DNA of 9,882 bases from an uncultured Erysipelotrichales bacterium (GTDB taxonomy: Bacteria > Bacillota_I > Bacilli_A > Erysipelotrichales > Coprobacillaceae), in contig CAJUJC010000042.1 of assembly GCA_910586805.1 (NCBI GenBank), positions 6,437 to 16,318 on the forward strand. The letters are read 5' to 3'. Under the pieces are notes generated by a model, which saw only the letters and a program-made list of their open reading frames with translations, was not told the DNA's origin and searched no databases. A program made the position numbers and the translations under genes. Shown in pieces: positions 6,132 to 9,882 of this stretch (within the stretch, counting starts at the first letter, position 1; every line of letters starts with the position of its first letter).

Positions 6132-7313
6132 ATGAATTTTGTATATGTATCACCAACCTTTCCAAAAAACTTTTATAATTTTTGTGAAAGATTGAAACAA
6201 AGAGGTGTCACAGTTTTAGCAATTGGAGATACGCCTTATCATGAATTGAGTGATGAATTAAAAAGATCAGTAGATGATTATTATCAAGTCTATTCAATGG
6301 AAGATTATAATGAAATGGTAAAAGCTATGGGATATTTTATTTTTCATTATGGTCATATTGATTGGTTAGAATCTAACAATGAATATTGGTTAGAACAAGA
6401 TGCAAGGCTAAGAACTGATTTTAATATTACAACAGGTATTTATACACGTCATATTCAAAATACGAAGTGTAAATCTAAGATGAAGAAATTTTATAGAAGA
6501 GCAGGTATTAAAACTGCAAGATATCATTTAACTTCTACTTTAGAAAAAGGATTGGAATTTATTGAAAAAGTTGGATATCCTGTTGTTGTGAAACCTGATA
6601 ATGGTGTTGGAGCAGCAGCAACTTATAAGATTTCTAATGAAGAAGAATTAAGAGCTTTTTATAATGAGGAACATATTACTCAATATATTATGGAAGAGTT
6701 TGTAAATGGTTTAATTATATCTTATGATGGGATTGCGAATCTTAATAAAGAGATTCTATTTGAAACTTCACATGTTTTCCCTAATCCAATTATGGATGTT
6801 GTGAATGATGCAAGTAGTATGTATTATTATTCATTAAGGGAGTTACCTGATGATTTAAAAGCAGCTGGAAGAGCATGTGTGAAGTCTTTTTATACAGCAG
6901 GAAGATGTTTTCACATGGAATTCTTTAGACTATTGGAAGATAAAAAAGGTTTAGGGAAAAAAGGAGATATTATTGGATTAGAAGTAAATTTAAGAACACC
7001 TGGAGGATATACACCAGATATGATGAATTACGCTAATAATATTGATGTTTATTCTATTTATGCTGATATGGTTACAAAAGGATATAGTGATTATAATCAT
7101 GATAGACCATATCATTGTGTATATTGTGGTAGACGTGATGGATTAACATATAAACATAGTCATGAAGATGTTGTTAATAAATATCAATTTGATATGGTTA
7201 TGTGTGAAAGAATGCCTGATATTTTAAGTGGGGCTATGGGTAATTTTACATATACTGCTAGATTTGAAAATATGGAACAAGTGAATGAATTTGTAGATTA
7301 TGTGTTAGGATAG
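6132..7313 (+). CDS. ATP-grasp ligase, first of two paralogues
   Basis: 393-aa cytoplasmic enzyme of the ATP-grasp carboxylate-amine/thiol ligase class, which activates a carboxylate as an acyl phosphate and couples it to a nucleophile. Residues 1-100 form a Rossmann-like pre-ATP-grasp domain (FVYVSPTFPKNFYNFCERL). K154 in VVVKPDNGVGA is the nucleotide-binding Lys, followed by a small glycine-rich loop. MEEFV (187-191) is the adenine hinge. E263 (FHMEFFRL) and E284-V-N286-L-R288 supply Mg2+/phosphate ligands. The C-terminal part carries GRRDG (about 333-337), shared with the paralogue, preceded by C329-V-Y-C332, which the paralogue lacks. Start ATG 6132 has AAGGGGG 8 nt upstream. It heads a three-gene operon, with 9 nt to the esterase. 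All catalytic residues look intact. Substrates are unknown; the biosynthetic role is inferred from the operon. Confidence 0.88.
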   Translation: MNFVYVSPTFPKNFYNFCERLKQRGVTVLAIGDTPYHELSDELKRSVDDYYQVYSMEDYNEMVKAMGYFIFHYGHIDWLESNNEYWLEQDARLRTDFNITTGIYTRHIQNTKCKSKMKKFYRRAGIKTARYHLTSTLEKGLEFIEKVGYPVVVKPDNGVGAAATYKISNEEELRAFYNEEHITQYIMEEFVNGLIISYDGIANLNKEILFETSHVFPNPIMDVVNDASSMYYYSLRELPDDLKAAGRACVKSFYTAGRCFHMEFFRLLEDKKGLGKKGDIIGLEVNLRTPGGYTPDMMNYANNIDVYSIYADMVTKGYSDYNHDRPYHCVYCGRRDGLTYKHSHEDVVNKYQFDMVMCERMPDILSGAMGNFTYTARFENMEQVNEFVDYVLG

Positions 7314-7322
7314 GAGATTAGT

Positions 7323-8078
7323 ATGAAAGTTGAATGGTATAAGGAATATAGTGGGTGTTTAAATAGAGATATGGAATTTAAAGTGTATGGTCATGCTGGA
7401 CAACCTATGCTTGTATTTCCTTGTCAAAATGGTCGTTATTTTGATTTTGAAAGCAGGGGTATGATACATACTATTGAACATTTAATTGATGAAGGAAAAA
7501 TTCAATTGTTTTGTTGTGATAGTATTGATGAAGAGTCTTGGTCACCAAGTCATTTGTCAAATGAACATCGTACTTATATGATGGAACAATTCTATTATTA
7601 TATTGTTAATGAATTGGTTCCAAGAATTTTTGAGATTAATTCTTATGGTAATGGTGGAAATTATGCTGAAGGTATTATGACTTCAGGATGTTCAATGGGT
7701 GCAACTCATGCAGTGAACTTTATGTTAAGAAGACCTGATCTTTTTAACGGAACAATTGCATTAAGTGGTTATTATGATAGTGATTTATTTTTTGAAGGAT
7801 ATCATGATGATATTATTTATCGTAACTCTCCTATTCAATATATGAATGGAATGACTTATGATCATCCTTATGTTCAAATGTATAGAAAACAAAAAATTGT
7901 CATTTGTACAGGTCAAGGAGCATGGGAAGATGATATGGTGAGAAGTACATCTCGCTTAAAAGAATTGTTTGAATACAAAGATATTCCAGCGTGGTTTGAT
8001 TTTTGGGGACATGATGTTGATCATGATTGGCCTTGGTGGTTAATTCAATTCCCATATTTTGTAGAAAGGGTGATATAA
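7323..8078 (+). CDS. Alpha/beta-hydrolase esterase (esterase D/PF00756-like)
   Basis: 251-aa cytoplasmic serine hydrolase; no signal peptide. The nucleophile elbow is G122-C-S124-M-G126. The N-terminus (MEFKVYGHAGQPMLVFPCQNG, then FCCDSIDEESW at 63-73) matches the esterase-family core as I know it. The C-terminal WGHDVDHDWPWW contains H230 and H234; H234 in HDW is the likelier catalytic base. The acid residue is probably in CTGQGAWEDD (around 200) but I cannot fix it. ATG 7323 has AGGAGA at 7312-7317 overlapping the upstream stop codon, spacing 5, so translation is probably coupled. It lies between two paralogous ATP-grasp genes, with 1 nt to the next. Possible jobs are hydrolysing or transferring an acyl group of the ligase substrate, or releasing a product. 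Family good; reaction unknown. Confidence 0.87.
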   Translation: MKVEWYKEYSGCLNRDMEFKVYGHAGQPMLVFPCQNGRYFDFESRGMIHTIEHLIDEGKIQLFCCDSIDEESWSPSHLSNEHRTYMMEQFYYYIVNELVPRIFEINSYGNGGNYAEGIMTSGCSMGATHAVNFMLRRPDLFNGTIALSGYYDSDLFFEGYHDDIIYRNSPIQYMNGMTYDHPYVQMYRKQKIVICTGQGAWEDDMVRSTSRLKELFEYKDIPAWFDFWGHDVDHDWPWWLIQFPYFVERVI

Positions 8079-8079
8079 G

Positions 8080-9288
8080 ATGAATGTTATATTTATTTCT
8101 CCACATTTCCCTCTTTATTTCTATAATTTTTGTGAACGTTTAAAAGAAAGAGGAGTGAATGTTTTAGGGATAGGAGATGCTTCTTATGAAAATATTTCTA
8201 GAGAAACAAAAGAATCATTAACTGAATATTATAAAGTCAATAATTTAGAGGATTATGATGAAGTATATCGTGCTTGTGCTTATTTTACTTGGAAATATGG
8301 AAAAATTGACTGGATTGAATCTCAAAATGAATATTGGTTAGAATTAGAAGCAACATTAAGAAATGAATTTAATGTAAGTACTGGAACTAAGATTCAAGAC
8401 ATGGCTCCAATGAAATACAAGTCTAAAATGAAAGACGTGTATAAAAAAGCAGGGATTCCTACTGCAAGATATGCTTTGGTTCATGATTATGAAACAACAA
8501 AGAAATTTGCTCATCAAGTAGGTTATCCAGTGATTGTTAAACCTGATAATGGTGTAGGAGCAAGCTCTACTTATAAGTTAAAAACTGATGAAGAATTAGA
8601 TTATTTCTTTGCAACAAAAACACCTCATGTTCAATTTATTATTGAAGAAATGGTACCTGGACATGTGGAAACATTTGATGGTATTACTGATAAAAATAAA
8701 AATATTTTGATTGCAACAAGCCATGTGATGTTGAATTCTATTATGGATAATGTCAATGAAGCAAGTGATACAGCTTTCTATTCACAACCAGTAGAGGGAT
8801 TAGATTTATATGAAGTTGGAAAGAGAGCAGTTGAAGCATTCGATACAAGAAGTCGTTTCTTTCATTTTGAGTTTTTCAGATTAGATGAAGATAGAGAAGG
8901 ATTAGGTAAAAAAGGTGATATTGTAGGACTTGAAGTCAACATGAGAGCACCAGGTGCATATATGCCTGATATGGCAAACTTTGCATATAATGTAGATGTT
9001 TATACAATTTGGGCAGATATGGTTAAATATAATCAATGTTATTATGATATTCATCGTGAATATTGGGTAGCATATACTGGTAGACGTGATGGTATTGGAT
9101 ATGCACACAATTATGATCAAATAAGAGATGCTTTTGGTGATGCTATCGCTTTAGAAACTGATGTACCTGAGGCATTAGCTGCTGCTATGGGAAATCATGT
9201 GTTTATTGTTAAGTCACGTACAAAAGATGAATTATTTAATATGATTCGATATGTATTGAAAAGAGAAGATGGAACAGAGTGGATGTAA
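8080..9288 (+). CDS. ATP-grasp ligase, second of two paralogues
   Basis: 402-aa paralogue of the gene at 6132. By hand alignment about 57 of the first 101 positions are identical, and key residues occur in the same order: K154 (VKPDNGVGASS), E189-E190 hinge, E264 (FHFEFFRL), E285-V-N287-M-R289, and GRRDG at about 334-338. All ATP-grasp ligands appear present, so both copies should be active ligases. Differences from the first copy are the absence of the CxxC (VAYT instead of CVYC before GRRDG), a different substrate-side loop (NSIMDNVNEASD), and a longer charged C-terminus (KREDGTEWM). The start codon lies one base after the esterase stop, with AAAGGG (8065-8070) inside the esterase 3' end at 9 nt spacing. 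Retention of both copies suggests two ligation steps or a heteromeric enzyme; both are inference. Confidence 0.88.
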   Translation: MNVIFISPHFPLYFYNFCERLKERGVNVLGIGDASYENISRETKESLTEYYKVNNLEDYDEVYRACAYFTWKYGKIDWIESQNEYWLELEATLRNEFNVSTGTKIQDMAPMKYKSKMKDVYKKAGIPTARYALVHDYETTKKFAHQVGYPVIVKPDNGVGASSTYKLKTDEELDYFFATKTPHVQFIIEEMVPGHVETFDGITDKNKNILIATSHVMLNSIMDNVNEASDTAFYSQPVEGLDLYEVGKRAVEAFDTRSRFFHFEFFRLDEDREGLGKKGDIVGLEVNMRAPGAYMPDMANFAYNVDVYTIWADMVKYNQCYYDIHREYWVAYTGRRDGIGYAHNYDQIRDAFGDAIALETDVPEALAAAMGNHVFIVKSRTKDELFNMIRYVLKREDGTEWM

Positions 9289-9406
9289 TGCTAACAGAAT
9301 TGTCAGTATGTAAATAGTTTTCATTTATTTAAATTTGATAACTATTTCAACAAATACTTTATTTGAATTATGTTATATATTGATAAACCACATAGTTATA
9401 AAAAAG

Positions 9407-9457
9407 AGCTAAGATGCAATAAATTTTTAAAATTTATTAATCTCAGCTTCTTTTTTT
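9407..9457. terminator. Imperfect long hairpin ending the operon, overlapping the convergent gene's stop
   Basis: AGCT (9407-9410) and AGAT (9412-9415) pair with ATCT (9440-9443) and AGCT (9445-9448), with one A-C mismatch at 9411/9444. An inner AATAAATTT/AAATTTATT pair (9418-9426 and 9430-9438) caps the stem. Seven T (9451-9457) follow on the plus strand, and the minus strand reads CTCTTTTTTATA, so it can work both ways. The minus-strand stop codon (9456-9458) falls in the T-tract. Confidence 0.7.
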
Positions 9458-9737
9458 AGTTTAAAATCTTATAAATGTCTTGCTCATTGTTCACATCAAA
9501 GATTCTTATAACCAATTCATTTAATTTATCTTCATTACTCTTCTTAATTTCTAATATCAATTCTTTTGATATCACTCCTAATTTTAATGTTAGTTGTTGA
9601 ATTAATATTTTGATTAGTCTATTCATTTCACCTTCTTGAATCCCAAGTATCTTTCCTTTCTCTATTCCTCTCATCTCACCTTGTAACAATCCTTCTTGTA
9701 TTCCACGTTGTTTTAATTCATCTAATGATCTACACAT
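9456..9737 (-). CDS. Possible internally initiated short Rpn C-terminal product (RpnS-like)
   Basis: Inside the Rpn-type frame, ATG at 9737-9735 (MCRSLDELKQ) is preceded by AAAAGGAGGAAA. The perfect AGGAGG (9751-9746) is 8 nt upstream, the best SD match in this window. Internal initiation would give a 93-aa protein holding just the glycine-repeat helix and tail. In characterised E. coli Rpn systems a short in-frame C-terminal protein (RpnS) is made from within the large gene and blocks it. The same design is plausible here. No clear internal promoter is visible, so both forms may come from one mRNA. The KEE-encoding codons could mimic an SD by chance. Confidence 0.42.
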   Translation of the reverse strand: MCRSLDELKQRGIQEGLLQGEMRGIEKGKILGIQEGEMNRLIKILIQQLTLKLGVISKELILEIKKSNEDKLNELVIRIFDVNNEQDIYKILN

Positions 9738-9882
9738 ATGTATTTCCTCCTTTTCCTGTATTTTTATATAATTGTATAATTCTTCACTTTTTACTATTGA
9801 TGCTACTACTAATGCAATATCCTTTGTTAATATCATTTCTTCTATATCTTCAGGATTGTTTCCTTTTTCTAAGATAATCTTG
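9456..9882 (-). CDS. Rpn-family PD-(D/E)XK nuclease/putative transposase, C-terminal part, truncated by the window edge
   Basis: The frame stays open from the Met at 9836 to base 9882 (upstream residues KIILEKGNNPEDIEE), so the Met at 9836 is internal and the N-terminal nuclease domain lies outside the window. The visible part is the typical helical tail of Rpn-type proteins: a charged MCRSLDELKQRGIQEG segment, then seven glycines at exact 4-residue spacing (residues 45-69 counted from the Met at 9836), then an amphipathic end. Rpn proteins are recombination-promoting nucleases or toxin-like phage-defence enzymes related to PDDEXK transposases. The catalytic residues cannot be checked here. 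The gene converges on the ATP-grasp operon across a shared hairpin. An internal strong start site is described separately. Family call rests on the repeat pattern and is moderately sure. Confidence 0.72.
   Translation of the reverse strand, partial: KIILEKGNNPEDIEEMILTKDIALVVASIVKSEELYNYIKIQEKEEIHMCRSLDELKQRGIQEGLLQGEMRGIEKGKILGIQEGEMNRLIKILIQQLTLKLGVISKELILEIKKSNEDKLNELVIRIFDVNNEQDIYKILN

Noticed and set aside
7900..8106. Minus-strand ORF across the esterase/ATP-grasp junction
   Set aside because: Antisense to the conserved HDW end of the esterase and the next gene's start; no support of its own.
8902..9120. Minus-strand Ile/Cys-rich ORF inside the second ATP-grasp gene
   Set aside because: Composition is the typical reverse-complement shadow of an AT-rich gene; it overlaps the catalytic E-V-N-x-R region.

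Overview
The window looks like chromosomal DNA from a very AT-rich, low-GC Gram-positive bacterium. A gut member of the Erysipelotrichales (Coprobacillaceae-like) is my best guess. Strong purine-rich Shine-Dalgarno (SD) sites, a type II lipobox, classic intrinsic terminators and an Rpn-type gene all fit, but no rRNA or universal marker is present to prove it. TGA is used as a stop and TGG encodes Trp, so the code is standard.

Left part (1-2571): the 3' part of a PAS/HisKA/HATPase sensor histidine kinase runs in from the left edge. It is followed by a short decayed stretch that reads like the start of an IS3-type transposase OrfA, then by an FAD-dependent oxidoreductase with a C-terminal Rieske [2Fe-2S] domain.

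Middle part (2572-4750): about 850 bases without a convincing gene hold hairpins, a strong terminator and several small or broken reading frames. Next come a secreted protein of unknown family and a small lipoprotein in apparent operon, ending in a strong bidirectional terminator. That terminator is shared with a convergent MFS transporter on the minus strand (4751-5929).

Right part (5930-9882): divergent from the transporter is a tight three-gene operon of ATP-grasp ligase, alpha/beta-hydrolase esterase and a second, paralogous ATP-grasp ligase. The gaps are 9 and 1 nt. This is the most system-like part of the window. Two carboxylate-amine/thiol-type ligases around a serine hydrolase suggest synthesis or remodelling of an unidentified peptide-like or ester/amide metabolite, and the divergent transporter might move its substrate or product. 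The operon ends at a hairpin shared with a convergent Rpn-family nuclease/transposase-like gene that enters from the right edge. Inside that gene a perfect AGGAGG lies 8 nt before an in-frame ATG, so it may also encode a separate short C-terminal protein, as known for Rpn intragenic antitoxins.

No tRNA, rRNA, CRISPR array or complete insertion sequence was seen.
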